DNA from: Labia minor
Lineage: Eukaryota; Arthropoda; Insecta; Dermaptera; Spongiphoridae
Length of the DNA stretch: 64,000 bases
Reading direction: 5' to 3'
Assembly (NCBI GenBank): GCA_963082975.1
Contig: OY720344.1
Coordinates: 91,580,538 to 91,644,537, forward strand
The position numbers and the translations under genes were made by a program. This document shows, piece by piece, positions 16,749 through 27,668 of this stretch; the first letter of the stretch is position 1, and every line of letters starts with the position of its first letter. The notes below the pieces were generated by a model, which was given only the letters and a program-made list of their open reading frames with translations, made no database searches and was not told the DNA's origin.

Positions 16749-17925
16749 ATTATCTATCTATCTATGTGGCTCAAAGATACTCGAAAGTTCTTGGCCGCAA
16801 CAACCACATTTCTCCAAGTGTCCCTATCCTGAGCCCTTGAACCATCTCTCTTAAGTCCCTTCCCACGTGTCCTTGGTCTTCCAAGCGGACGTTTTCCAAT
16901 CGATCTCCCCACCAATAACTTTTTCCTCTCCCATTCTAGCCACGTGCCCTGCCTGTCGCAGCTTTTTCGCTTTTATAACCCTTACTATTTCTGAAGGTGC
17001 ATAGAGGTCATGCAATTCCTCGTTATGCAGTCTCCGCCATTCCCCGATAACCGCATCTTTCTTTGGCCAATAAATGCTGGGAAGAACCCTATTCTCAAAT
17101 ACTCTGAATCTACTCTCATCTCCCAGGGTCATAGACCATGCCTCCCACCCATAAATACAACAGGCAAAATAATTGGTTTATATATTTTAATTTTGATTCC
17201 TTTTGATAATAATTTTGATGAGATAAGCCTCTTTACTGCATGATAACAGGCGTTTCCCGATTGCAACCTCGATTTAAATTCTTCTCAAATATTATTATCC
17301 TTCGTGATTACATTCAATTTTTCTACATATTCAAATTCTACATTTTGTATATTAAGATTTTGTGTGTTAATACTGTTCCTCTCTGATACTAAATATTTTG
17401 TCTTATCACTATTAATTTCAAACCTCCATTAATTTTTCTTCGCTATCTGTATAATTGCAATTGCCGAATCTCATATTATATTTAAGTCGTATGGGTAACC
17501 TAATATTTTACAATTGATTTCCGCATCTTACTCTTTCTTTACTACATACAAGACAAATTTAAAGATCAAAATTTGAAAAAGTTTATCCGGATCTATTGAG
17601 TCATGCGTAGGTTTTACTAAAGTCTACAAATAATTAGTGAACAGAAATATTGAATTCGCGGTTTTTTTCTAATATCTGTCATAATGAAAATATCTTAATT
17701 AAATTTTATCGATTTGGCCTGAACCCGCAATGATATCTCCTAATATTTCCTCCGTCTATGGTTCGTAAGTATTGTATATGTTATAATAGAGAAATAGTGT
17801 ATAATATTTCTTGATCATTACATTTTGATATTTTATTTCATTGCTAGATTATTATTGAATATTTTTAATTATAATGAAATTTGAGAAAATGAAAAATTAG
17901 TGACTTGAGACAATTTATAAAAATT
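16749..17925 (-). mobile_element. Non-LTR retrotransposon (LINE) 3' part, decayed
   Basis: Minus strand. The 3' end is at about 16749, where (TATC)n marks a GATA tail. Upstream the frames encode the C-terminal region: RVFENRVLPSIYWPKK, EELHDLYAPSEIVRVIKAKK and GHVARMGEE. Further up are pieces of the RT domain, including VDFSK and a YxDDLNIIGDS-like box (YPDD in related copies). No intact frame remains. The same family recurs at 13, 23, 25, 37, 39, 44, 58 and 63 kb. I do not assign a clade. Confidence 0.75.
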
Positions 17926-17939
17926 AACGGTATAAAACT

Positions 17940-18191
17940 CAGGGGTGGCCAACCCGCGGCCCGCCGTAAACATTTTTGCGGCCCGCGAGATTCATCACAC
18001 TTTTATCATTATTATTATATTATATATGTTTATATGTAAAAATAATAGTAAACATAATAAAAATTCATTATTTTTCAATTTGTCACACTAAACAATATCT
18101 ACAATGGGTATGTATAATTTTATATGCGGCCCGCGAAGTTATGAAGCATTTCCAAAGAGGCCCGCAAGATCATTTGGGTTGGCCATCTCTG
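17940..18191. mobile_element. hAT MITE, GC-rich subtermini
   Basis: The left end CAGGGGTGGCCAACC and the inverse of the right end, CAGAGATGGCCAACC, match at 13 of 15 positions. Repeated GCGGCCCGC blocks lie inside both ends. No clear 8-bp duplication survives. Confidence 0.65.
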
Positions 18192-18742
18192 CTCTAGATA
18201 AATTAACAATATATACATTCATTAATAGTATTAATTTAAATTAATTGATTTATTTGTTTTTTTATTATTAAGTTCATTTATTAATTTTTCTAGATCATAG
18301 TTATTTTTGGGAAGATATGCAAAAAAATTTTAAATTCTGAGCAATGTGCAAACAAAAACCTTTTTTTATATATATAGATAAATATATTTTAAAATTATTT
18401 TTTTTAAATAATAGATTATTTATTAATTTAATTATTGTTTTTTAGTTTTATAAAACATTCTCCTCACCATTCTACGAGAGCTTTTTGACTTACAATCGCC
18501 GGAGTAAATACTGTTTATATTTACAATCAGTAGTTTAGAAAATAACAATTTGATCTGATTCTATATAGAGATCACTTTCTGTGAATATAGGGGTATTATA
18601 AAAATACATACATTATATTTGTTATATTTGCCAAATTAATTCAAATGTTTATAAGGTTGAATATTATTAAAACCACTTTTTTTATTAATTAAAATTTCAA
18701 ATAATTCATATACCATAACATATATTTTGACATTTTTTGTTC
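18192..18742. other. ace-1 intron 1, AT-rich
   Basis: I see no recognisable feature in it. Confidence 0.5.
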
Positions 18743-18755
18743 GACTTTTTTAATA

Positions 18756-19009
18756 AAAAAAAACCTCTGACTTTTGTATAAGGACAAGGCCTATCAAATC
18801 GATATCCTATGATCAGTAGAACGGGTCCTATCAACCTTTACCTTGATTTTCTTGATCGGAGGCGGCGCTACTTTTTATCGAGTACCTCCCCAATATTGAA
18901 TCCGCCCCATAGTCCCCAGCGAGTGAAATTCCCTTGTCAGACCCGGGACTTGAACCAGGGTCCACAAGAATGTTAGCCAGCTACGCTACCTCTCATCCTG
19001 TGGCGCCGA
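18756..19009 (-). mobile_element. tRNA-derived SINE
   Basis: Minus orientation. A Pol III B box GGTTCAAGTCC reads at 18956-18946. The body (CCTCCGATCAAGAAAATCAA) and tail (CCTTGTCCTTATACAAAAGT) match the SINE at 27039-27306. Flanks repeat GACTTTTTTAATA at 18743-18755 and 19010-19022, a 13-bp target duplication. Confidence 0.8.
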
Positions 19010-19022
19010 GACTTTTTTAATA

Positions 19023-20292
19023 GATAAAGTTAATTTTATTTCATACTGTAATGTATCATCTCCACCATATGACTATGAAGTATTTCAATTGCAGACTTGA
19101 GTCATAATTAGTAATTAGTATTAATAGAATTTCTATAAGTATATCTTTTGTTTAATTTTGTTTTTGTTTATTTATATATTTTTTATGGCAACAAGGTCGT
19201 GAACACTACTTTCGAGTTATTTTTAAGTGGAGTAAGGAGGTAGAGAAATGCTCTTCTTAGGGCAGATGTGAAGAGCAGCAAGTTTAAAATAATTGGTTTC
19301 TCATCACTCACCCTTTTAATGTTTTATTTCTACAAGAGCATAAATCCAGGCGGATATTAATCAGCTAAAAGTCTAACCAATTACTTGTTGCTTACAGAAT
19401 CCAATTGATTCTCACAAATCAATGCATTTACTTATACTGTATTTAATTAACATACTAATTATTTCTAAAATGATTCTTTTTGAAATACCTGAAAAATATT
19501 TTCAAATGAGTTTTGATTTTTTCTTATTGAATACATTCCTATCCCTATTAAATACTTCAAAAGAAAAAGATAGTAAAAATGATTATAAACGAGGTGAAGT
19601 GTAAGAAAGAAATGATTAAAACTTGGTAATTAGATTGTCATTTTAAAAATAAAATTAAAATATGTTGTTTATTATTTTCTTCATATTGCTCTTGTTTTAT
19701 TTTAATTTATCACAATTATTTATATAATAAAGTAATATTTCACTTTTCATTTAGAAATTCTATAGTGTCAAATACATCATTTTAGTTTATGAGCTCGATA
19801 AAAATTCTTAAGATCATTCTTTAAAAATTTTATTCCTATTTGAATATGTACAAAACTGTAGGTCGTTTAGAAGTTTAATATGAATATGTACAAATTTTTT
19901 AAAGAATTTTGATGCATAAAAAGTAACGAATCATGATATAAAGAAAGAGGAAAATTGGAATTAATGTATAAAAACTAAACAATGACAAATATTTGGTTTT
20001 AATTATTTTCACCCCCACTTATTTATATTTTGAATATTGGCTTCCCATTTCATACAAAATTAAACCCTTGAGAAATTTATTAACTTCAAAAAAGGCCACA
20101 ATATCTGATACAACTATGTTGTAACCTTGTTTCAGCATAATTGCTGCCATTTTAAATTTTTACTCTAGAAATATATTACTATGTAGTATTATTTATTATT
20201 ATTTCATTATTATTATTATTTATTCCTTAACTCCTACCTACAATAGTTTCCAACAAATGATTTACTACGGTGGGATTGGATTATTTATTTTT
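19023..20292. other. ace-1 intron 1, unassigned
   Basis: AT-rich; no element ends or exon signals that I can support. The 60-codon frame at 19422-19604 has no coding character. Confidence 0.45.
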
Positions 20293-20940
20293 ACCGACCG
20301 ACGATAGTAAGGAAGGTATTGTTTTCACACCAAATTTCACATGTGGAGATTTTTACATATCACCACGAATCATGCATTTTCTTAACAGAAAAAAGTATTT
20401 TTAGCATGATGTCTGTCCGTCCGTCCGTCTGTCCGTCTGTCCGTCCGTATAGATGTGTACAGCCTGAACGGCTCAACCGATTTTGATGAAATTTGGTATA
20501 TTTACTTAATGCATCAGTGGGATGAATTGATCAACTTTTGGTGCAATTCCGGAAACCGGAAGTGGTAGTATTAGCGATCGACGATAGGAAGGGAAGGGTT
20601 ATTTTCACACCAAATTTCATATGAAGAGATTTTTTTATATATCACCACGAATCATGCACTTTGTATTGGTTTTATCCTCGAGAAAAATCATATTTATTAG
20701 TCTTTTCTTGATTTAAAATTATATGACGTCATCCAGCCATTCATGATGTCACAGCCTGATCTTACATATATATTATAAATAAAATAAAATTAAAAATTTT
20801 TTATATTTATTATTTATGCATCCATATCTGTTTTTTATTACATTAATAGATATATTAAAATTATTTGAAATTGTTTCTGTAGCTGCTAATTAATTTACTT
20901 CAAACCGTCGGTCGGTTCGGACCTGGCCACAGGTCAACTT
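20293..20940 (+). mobile_element. Family A element, full length reference copy
   Basis: It runs from ACCGACCGACGATAGTAAGG to stem-loop GACCTG-GCCA-CAGGTC plus AACTT. A (GTCC)n/(GTCT)n core lies at 20411-20450, followed by AACGGCTCAACCGATTTTGA. The first 85 bases are repeated, diverged, at about 20573-20660 (TTCACACCAAATTTCA in both). It ends CGTCGGTCGGTTCGG before the hairpin. No protein is encoded. Confidence 0.85.
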
Positions 20941-22157
20941 ATTTTCTTTTAACATAGAAACACTTTTAAATAGTAGAATTTTAAAAAAATTAATAATAAA
21001 CACACATTAATACTATAAAATTTAATAAATTTGAAGTGAAAATTGAAATTTTGAAATATCACTAGAAGAGAAAGGCTATATTATCATTATATAATATTTT
21101 ATTATACCTATAAGTATATATTTCAATGAAATAATAAAATAATAAAATAAAATAATTAATTAAATCTTTAAAAAAATTTCTTTAAATATTTTTATTCTTG
21201 TTTAATTCTTCTCGATGCTTACTAATATATTATAATGATGACCTTAATGATCATAGTCCAACCCCTTAAATTAATGTGAATTGTGTCCCCTTTCTCATGG
21301 TTTCCAGTTATCTGTTTTGGCCTAGTGATTAATTGCCTTCCGCCCCTAAAAACTTTGCACTCACATGGGGTATATCCTCGACCTACCATAATAAAATCTA
21401 TATGCATGCCCTAGTTTGTTGATAAAATAATATATTGGCATCACTTAACTGGAACACAACGGAAAAATCATTATACATATTTTTCTTTCCTTCCGTTCCA
21501 TTTTTCACCATTAAAAATATGATATCTTGATCAGGAAATACTATAAATTTATTATTATTAACCTAACCAGAATAAAATCTGTGACTAAAAGTATTTTAAT
21601 CTTTTAAAGAGACCATTTAATTATTTTCAATAATGAAAATTTTCGAGAATAGGAATGAAGGTGAATAAAAAGTGATTTATCTTCCATCATATCTATAAAA
21701 TATATCAAAAAATTTATAAATTATTCTCTATATTTGATTGATTATTATCTGTAAATGATCCTATATGATCCTTTTTGTTTTTTATCAAATTTGTAAAATG
21801 TGTAAATGTAAAAGCCAGTTTAATATGAAAAATCATCAGATTTTAAAATTATCATAAAAATAAATGTTAACTTTTTAAAATCTTTTTAAAAACTTATCTT
21901 GAGGATAATTTAACATCGGGTTTAATTAATTTCAATAAGTGTATCCGACATTGGTTCGTAATATATTAGTATTTTAACATTCTTTAATTGATTACTTTAT
22001 ATAATATTATATTAGCTAATTTATTTTCGGTTGCTATGAACATCTCATGGCCTGCGAGACGAAACTAACACTTCTAAAATTTTCCAAATCTTACTAAATA
22101 TGAATATTGCAAATATATAATTAAGTATATACATTTAGTAATTTCATAATTTTAATA
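20941..22157. other. ace-1 intron 1, unassigned
   Basis: AT-rich. 21280-21400 is slightly more complex (a 61-codon minus frame) but unrecognised. Confidence 0.45.
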
Positions 22158-22335
22158 TCTATATATTTAATACGATAGTGTCCGTCTGTACGCAAAAAAC
22201 TCCAGAGCCTAAACTACAAGGAGTAAGGTAACCAAATTTTTCAGAGGTGAAGGGTACCTCAAATGATGAAAAATAAAAAAGAAATTAGAATCTTAGGTAA
22301 CTCCTGAGCTGAGCTGCGGGTGTTCCATTTTCAAG
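22158..22335 (+). mobile_element. Possible Helitron 5' end fragment, third family
   Basis: TCTATATATTTAATACGATA followed by GTGTCCGTCTGTACGC has the TC-plus-TATA start typical of Helitrons. It stops where the next Helitron begins. It is single copy in this window, so support is modest. Confidence 0.35.
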
Positions 22336-23644
22336 AAATATATATAAAGGAGAGTTTGTATGAATGTAATTTGTTTACTTTTTTGCTGTCATAGAAACAG
22401 ATATATATATATAATATATATAATTAGAACCTCTCTCTCTCCCTCTATTTAAAATTTTAAAAAATGGAGTGTTCTAGCCAAATTAAGAAATTTAAATTCC
22501 TTATGCAACATTGATAGGTAAATGAATTGGACTGGAAGAGGAGACATGTGATTAGAGAAATTGGGGAAGAATCAACCGAAATGTAATTAAACAAAAAAAT
22601 TCAAGAATTATGATACCGATACGACTTACATACAATTAACATACAAAATGTAGAATTTGAAAAAGAATAAATATTTAAATACTCAAGATCTCTAATCACG
22701 AAGGATAATAATATTCGAGAAGAATTTAAATCGACGTTGTAATTGAGTAACGCCTGTTATTATTCAGTAAAGGGGCTTATCTCATCAAAGAGGATCAAAA
22801 TTAAAATATATAAAACAATTATTTTTCATGTTGATCGATGACTAGGGTGACCATATTTCGAAAACACCAAACCGGGACAAACAGTATTTTTTAGAACTAA
22901 ATTGAAAAAATTTTGAAAAAAAAATTACGAAATGTCCTAAATATTGAAAAAACGGGACAGTAGGGTGTCCCGAAGACATTTTTCGGGACGCCGGGACAGA
23001 GCACCTAAAGACGGGACGTTTGGTCACCCTATCGATGACTCTGGGAGACGATTTGGAGTATTTGTGAGATTAATATTGTTTGCAGCATTTATAGGCCAAA
23101 AGAAGATGAGGTCACAGGAGGATGGCGGAGATGGCATAACGAGAAATAATGTCCAGATATAGTTAAGGTTATAAAATCGAGAAGGCTGGGATGGGAAGGA
23201 GACGTGGTTGGAATTGGAGAAACTAGAAATTGAGAGAAACCGATTGGGAAACATCCGGTGGAAGACCAAGGACCAAGGTGGGTGGACAATGAAGGAAGGG
23301 ACATGGGAGAGATGGGACAGGGGTAGGATTTGGTTGGAGCTCAGGATAGGGACGATTAGAGAAATGTGGATGCTGCGGGTAAGAACTTTCGAAAACTGTA
23401 GAGACACAGAGTTAGATAAATATAACATATACAATAATAATATATAATTAATTTACTGATTAAATTAAAATATATTTTACAAGAAAACAAATACATGTCT
23501 TATCTACTTATACTGATTGAAACAAAATGGATGAAAACCTTTTACATACAGACTTTCAACCAAATACTATGTATCATTCGGGGGCTCAGGGGGCGGAGCC
23601 CCCGTCTAGGTGTGAAGAGCGCCGAAGGCGCTCGGAGCAGCTAG
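22336..23644 (+). mobile_element. Helitron carrying a LINE fragment (copy 1)
   Basis: The 5' end is degenerate (ATATATATAAAGGAGAG, then ATTTGTTTACTTTTTTGCTG). The 3' end is clear: hairpin GAGCGCC-GAA-GGCGCTC at 23617-23633, then GGAGCAG and CTAG at 23641-23644, followed by T. Between them lie LINE RT remnants at 22620-23440 with a hAT MITE inside. It is non-autonomous; no Rep/helicase is seen. Confidence 0.75.
22843..23031. mobile_element. hAT MITE (copy 2), exact duplication
   Basis: Terminal repeats are TAGGGTGACCA and its exact inverse. The duplication TCGATGAC lies at 22835-22842 and 23032-23039. It is inserted in LINE sequence at the same point as 13802-13991. Confidence 0.85.
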
Positions 23645-24058
23645 TTAATAATTAATATCCAATCAACTTTAAAAACTTTTTTATTATAAAAATTTTCAAT
23701 ACCCTTTAGTTTCATCAAAATGATATAATTTATTCCAAACTTAAACCTAATATATAATTTATTGAAAATTTTACTTTATGCTACCTTATCAGAGCGCGGA
23801 AGGTGATAACCCCGATATAATACATAGTAATTTGTTGAAAGTCTGTATGCGAAAGGTTCTAATTCATTTGAATTCAATCAGTATATTTTTTCTCTCATTA
23901 GGATCTTCATTTTCACTCAAATATGCAAATTGCACAATTTTTCAAAATATAAATTTAAATATAAAAAATATGACTTGCTTTGTTTTAGAAAATATTAATC
24001 AATTAGGAGTAATTTGCAATTTAATTTAATTTAATTTTACTTTTAATGTTATAGAATA
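23645..24058. other. AT-rich spacer between two Helitron 3' ends
   Basis: 414 bases separate the CTAG of the left Helitron from the CTAG of the oppositely oriented one. The frame at 23778-24029 shows no recognisable domain. Confidence 0.5.
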
Positions 24059-24147
24059 CTAGCTGATCAGAGCGCCTTCGGCGCTCTTCTCATCTAGACG
24101 AGGGCTCCGAAGTAATACATGGTATTTCGTCGAAAGTCTCTAAGTAA

Positions 24148-25142
24148 GGGGGGCCATACACTATGCGATTGCCTGCAGGCCGTCGCCTCAACAGGCGATC
24201 GTAAGACCAATATCGCCGAGTTCCATACACTAATAGTCAACCGCCTGCAGGCGGCCGTACTGAACTGTAGATAATAGCCTGAAGATAGCACACACTACAG
24301 TCCGGTACCTGCAGGCGGACTGTCGGTCAATGAAACAGAACTGCAGGAGATCCCCAGTTTTTCACCATCCGTCTGAAACGTTGCGCTATGTTTGTTTTGT
24401 CAGTTCTTGGGGAACCCCAAGAAAAAAGGGTCTGGGTAAAAAGTTGGATGCGAGATAGAGAGGCTAGCTCTCACATTCCTCACTCCCAATCGTCGCTCTA
24501 GTTTCTTCATGGAGGGCTGTAAACAATAGCAAGTCGAAATACCACAGTGACGGGGTGTATACGTCATCACCCGATGAGCCCGACTTTTGCTGTTTTACTT
24601 TCTTCAACTCTTTACGGAACGCACATCTCAAGTTATTAATTTTTTTTTTCACTGTGTCAATGGTGGCTGACGGCACAGTTTTTTGATAGAACTTCAACAA
24701 CTCACCGTACGCCTCATCCCGCGATCTTTTATTAGCGTAGGCATCGTTCTTGACTTTCCATAAACAGGGGTAGGCCCGATATAATTAAATAAATGCAGAA
24801 ATGAAAGGAGGTTTCCAGTCCATCTTTCCTCGTCAGTCCAATCTCGGCTGGTGAATGATCTCACGAAAATTATCTCACGCAAAACTGATGGAAACGGTGA
24901 CAACAGATCGTTTGCCTGCAGGCTAACTGACAGTGTGTGGTGGGGGGCACATGAGATCATTATCCGACAGGTCGCTGCCTGTCGCGAATCTCTCATCCTA
25001 TCCCCGCCTGCCCGGCGACCACACACCTTCAGTCCGGGCGAACTGCAGTCCATTATCTTCAGATCAACTGATAAATGTGTGGGCAATCCCGATCTACGGC
25101 CTTACGATTATCTTCAGTTAAACTGACAGTGTATGGGGCGCT
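24148..25142. mobile_element. PIF/Harbinger-like element with MADF gene remnant
   Basis: The 15-bp terminal inverted repeats GGGGGGCCATACACT and AGCGCCCCATACACT match at 11 positions. TAA at 24145-24147 and 25143-25145 is the 3-bp target duplication of this superfamily. Subterminal copies of CCTGCAGGC are frequent at both ends. It carries a MADF-type gene (24464-24823) but no DDE transposase, so it is non-autonomous. Related Helitron copies lack it. Confidence 0.8.
24464..24823 (-). pseudogene. MADF/SANT-like domain protein, in-frame stop
   Basis: From ATG at 24823 the frame begins MDWKPPFISAFI, meets TAA, and continues LYRAYPCLWKVKNDAYANK for about 107 codons to TAG at 24464-24466. YPCLW, the DEAYGEL segment, TVKKKINNLR.. 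and VYTPSLWYFDLLLF are hallmarks of the MADF (Myb/SANT-like) DNA-binding protein that accompanies Harbinger transposases. The stop sits where the family has a polar residue and looks like a single-base change of a Gln codon. Downstream acidic-tail residues are short. It presumably bound transposon ends. Confidence 0.75.
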
Positions 25143-25269
25143 TAAGAGGTTTTCATCCATTTTGTTGCAATCAGTATATTACATTATATTATCCTATCTT
25201 TTTGTGTTCTTATTTAAAAGATATTTTAATTTAATTAGTAAATTAATTATATATTACTATTGTATTTGT

Positions 25270-26000
25270 TATATCAATCTATCTATCCCTGTGGCTCTAT
25301 GGATCTCGAAAGTATTCCCCAAATCTGATCTATAACCATCTAACTCCTACCCTGTCCCATCTGTCCCACGTCCCTTCCTACATTGTCCACTCACCACGTT
25401 CTTGGTTTTCCCAATCACACAGGACGTTTCCCAATCGGTTTTTCCAAATATATTGTGCCGATCTTTAATCTACCATTCTAGCCATGACCCCTTCCCATCC
25501 CAGCCTTCTCTATTTTATAACCTTAATAACCTTATATCTGGAGACGCATAGAGGTCATGCAATTCCTCGTTATGCCATCTCCGCCATAGCCCAGTGATCT
25601 CATCTTTCTTTGGTCCTTAAATGCTGCAAACAATCCTAATATCAAATTATCTAAATCTACTTTCTCCCAAGAACATCGACCACCCATATAATACAACAGC
25701 CAAAAGAATTGTTTTAAATATTTCAATTTCCATCCATTTTGATAATAGTTTTGATGAGTTAAGCCTCTTTACTGTATGATAACAGACTTTACCCAATTGC
25801 GACCTCGATTTAAATTCTTATCCAATATTATTATCCTTTGTAATTATAGAATCTAAGTATTTAAATTTTTCTACATTTTCAAATTCTACATTTTGTATGT
25901 TAAGACTTTGTGTGTTTATAATGTTTTTCTCTCTTAATAAATATTTTGTTTTATCCCTATTAATTTCAATCCCCATCTTATTTCCTGCCTCAATTCTATC
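25270..26000 (-). mobile_element. LINE RT 3' fragment inside Helitron
   Basis: The minus strand encodes EAGNKMGIEINRDKTKYLL and FEKF-type connection sequence (VEKFKYLDSIITKDNNIG). It continues, frame-broken, to the 3' end with a short GATAGATTGATA tail at 25265-25275. The joint to Helitron sequence is the same as in the copies at 23.4 and 58.6 kb. Confidence 0.75.
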
Positions 26001-26214
26001 ATACATTACGTGTATACTTAAGTGTCGATTAAGTAAGAAATTTTTTTTTGATGTTCAATTGTTTTTGTTTATAATTCTAAATTACCAAGTGTCGGTTAAG
26101 TAGGAAATTTCTTTTTTGTTTGTTTCTATGACAGCAAAAAAGTAAACAAATTACATACATACATACAAACACCCTCCTTTATATATATAGATTAGAATTT
26201 AAATATTATAAACA

Positions 26215-26472
26215 TCCTTTGTATGAAAATTTCTAGAATTATTATTATTTTGAGTGTCAACTTCTTAATTGAGCCACCAGAGGCTCCACATGGAGCGTTG
26301 TTTATTTGGGTCAGTTTTTTGGCCATAACTTTGAAACGGATCAACTTTTTGAAATTTTCAATCCTATACCTTATCCTTGGGTCATGACTGTTCTAATGAT
26401 ACCCGAACCATTACGATATCATAAAGCCGTTTAGAAGGAGTTTAGAATTGCGTAGTCGTTTATTTATTTAGA
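26215..26472 (-). mobile_element. Helitron 5' end, second family (copy 2)
   Basis: Reverse orientation of the 3815-4110 element; the 5' end at 26472 reads TCTAAATAAATAAACGACTA. The end near 26215 joins other sequence without a hairpin. It lies immediately beyond the 5' end of the preceding Helitron. Confidence 0.55.
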
Positions 26473-27023
26473 TAATATTATCAAATATATTAATCGGTCT
26501 GCTTGTCTTTTGACATATCAGTCTGAAGATAGTAATGTTGAAATATTGAAATTAAAATATTATTTATTTTATTATTATAATATTAATTTAAAATTTAATT
26601 TAATTAAAATTTCCCTTAAAAAAATGATAATGATACTTTTATATGGTTATAACGTTTAATTTATTTTAAGTAAGTAAAATTCCCTTCTGTACTTATAAAC
26701 ACCCGTCAAGATGTGATTTATGTGTAATAAATCTGAATAGTTAAATTATGATAATCAGTTCTCATTCAAAGTTGCAATTGTATAGATTTGTTGTTGAAAA
26801 GAAAATCGTTTGTTATCTAACTTTTCCCATGTGGCACTATTATTATTTCTTGGATAGCAATGTTAAGAATTTATGAGAAAATCAGATTACTCTATTTCAA
26901 AATTCCACACTACTAATATGAAATCTATCAAATGAGTCACCACTCCAAAAATTAATTAATTAATTATAATTAACTACAATTACTTTAATAATAGTGTAAT
27001 AATGTTTAATATAATTTGTTTTA
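26473..27023. other. ace-1 intron 1, AT-rich
   Basis: No recognisable feature before the SINE target site. Confidence 0.5.
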
Positions 27024-27038
27024 TTATTAGAAAATAGT

Positions 27039-27306
27039 AAGGCGCCATTGGGTGTGTGGGTAGCGAACCTTCCTCACATTCACATGGTGCCGGGTTCAAG
27101 TTCCGGGCCTGGTAAGGGAATTTCCCTAGCTGGGGTCTATGGGGCGGAGTCAACCCAGCCTCCGGGAACAACATTGTGGAAAAGCTACTTGATAGCGCCT
27201 CCGATCAAGAAAATCAAGGTAAAGGTTGAGAGGACCCGTTCTACTGATCATAGGACACCTCATCGATATAACCAGCTTGATAGGCGTTGTCCTTGCGTAG
27301 TTTTTT
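27039..27306 (+). mobile_element. tRNA-derived SINE with 15-bp target duplication
   Basis: It starts GGCGCCATTGGGTGTG. The B box GGTTCAAGTTC is at 27093-27103, with a tRNA-unrelated body and a T-rich end. TTATTAGAAAATAGT flanks it at 27024-27038 and 27307-27321. It lies 62 bp past the first ace-1 donor, inside intron 1. The frames 26980-27174 and 27048-27320 are translations of it. Confidence 0.85.
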
Positions 27307-27382
27307 TTATTAGAAAATAGTTGGTTCTTAATTCTTTAGATAGTAATTTTTTTCTTTAATTGAATCTAATTATTAGACTTAC

Positions 27383-27530
27383 ATGAACTTCAGGGCGGAA
27401 TCTGCGGAGATCTTCCTCGTCGGCAGCCGCGTGATGTCTTCCATGGTGCTGCTGGCCGGAAGCCAGGGCCAGAGCCCAGGCGCAGCAGACCAGCAACGCC
27501 GGCGCCGCACGCATCTCCCTCCCGGCGCCA
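27383..27530 (-). CDS. ace-1: ace-1 first coding exon, signal peptide
   Basis: The acceptor TTGTTGCAG (27531-27532) shows that at least one exon lies upstream. ATG at 27514-27512 starts MRAAPALLVCCAWALALASG, a clear signal peptide (hydrophobic core residues 5-18). A His/Ala/acidic stretch follows to His44. The donor is CAT|GTAAGT at 27382. Sixteen bases of leader precede the ATG in the exon; the upstream frame is open over these 16 bases, but the signal peptide supports this Met. Coding bases: 27383-27514. Confidence 0.85.
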
Positions 27531-27668
27531 CTGCAACAATGACACTTCATTAGTGTGTTTAATTATTCAGTATAATCATATTTTATATTAATATTATATA
27601 ATTTATATTTATATTCATATTAATATTTCCTACGATTAAATACGCTCTCGTTGAAAAATCTCCACGCT

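Larger units (their letters stand above)
24059..26191 (-). mobile_element. Helitron carrying LINE fragment and Harbinger insert (copy 2)
   Basis: Minus orientation. The 5' end at 26191 reads TCTATATATATAAAGGAGGG. The 3' end is the hairpin GAGCGCC-GAA-GGCGCTC and CTAG at 24059-24062. The flanks are A before TC and T after CTAG, as expected for insertion between A and T. Length is 2133 bp including the 995-bp Harbinger. LINE remnants fill 25270-26000. Confidence 0.85.

Noticed and set aside
23024..23434. 136-codon minus-strand frame
   Set aside because: Antisense to decayed LINE sequence and part of a hAT; no recognisable domain.
24694..25086. 130-codon minus-strand frame
   Set aside because: Overlaps the MADF gene in the wrong frame and then Harbinger subterminal repeats; the MADF frame explains the coding signal.
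27048..27320. 90-codon plus-strand frame
   Set aside because: Lies entirely in the SINE at 27039-27306.
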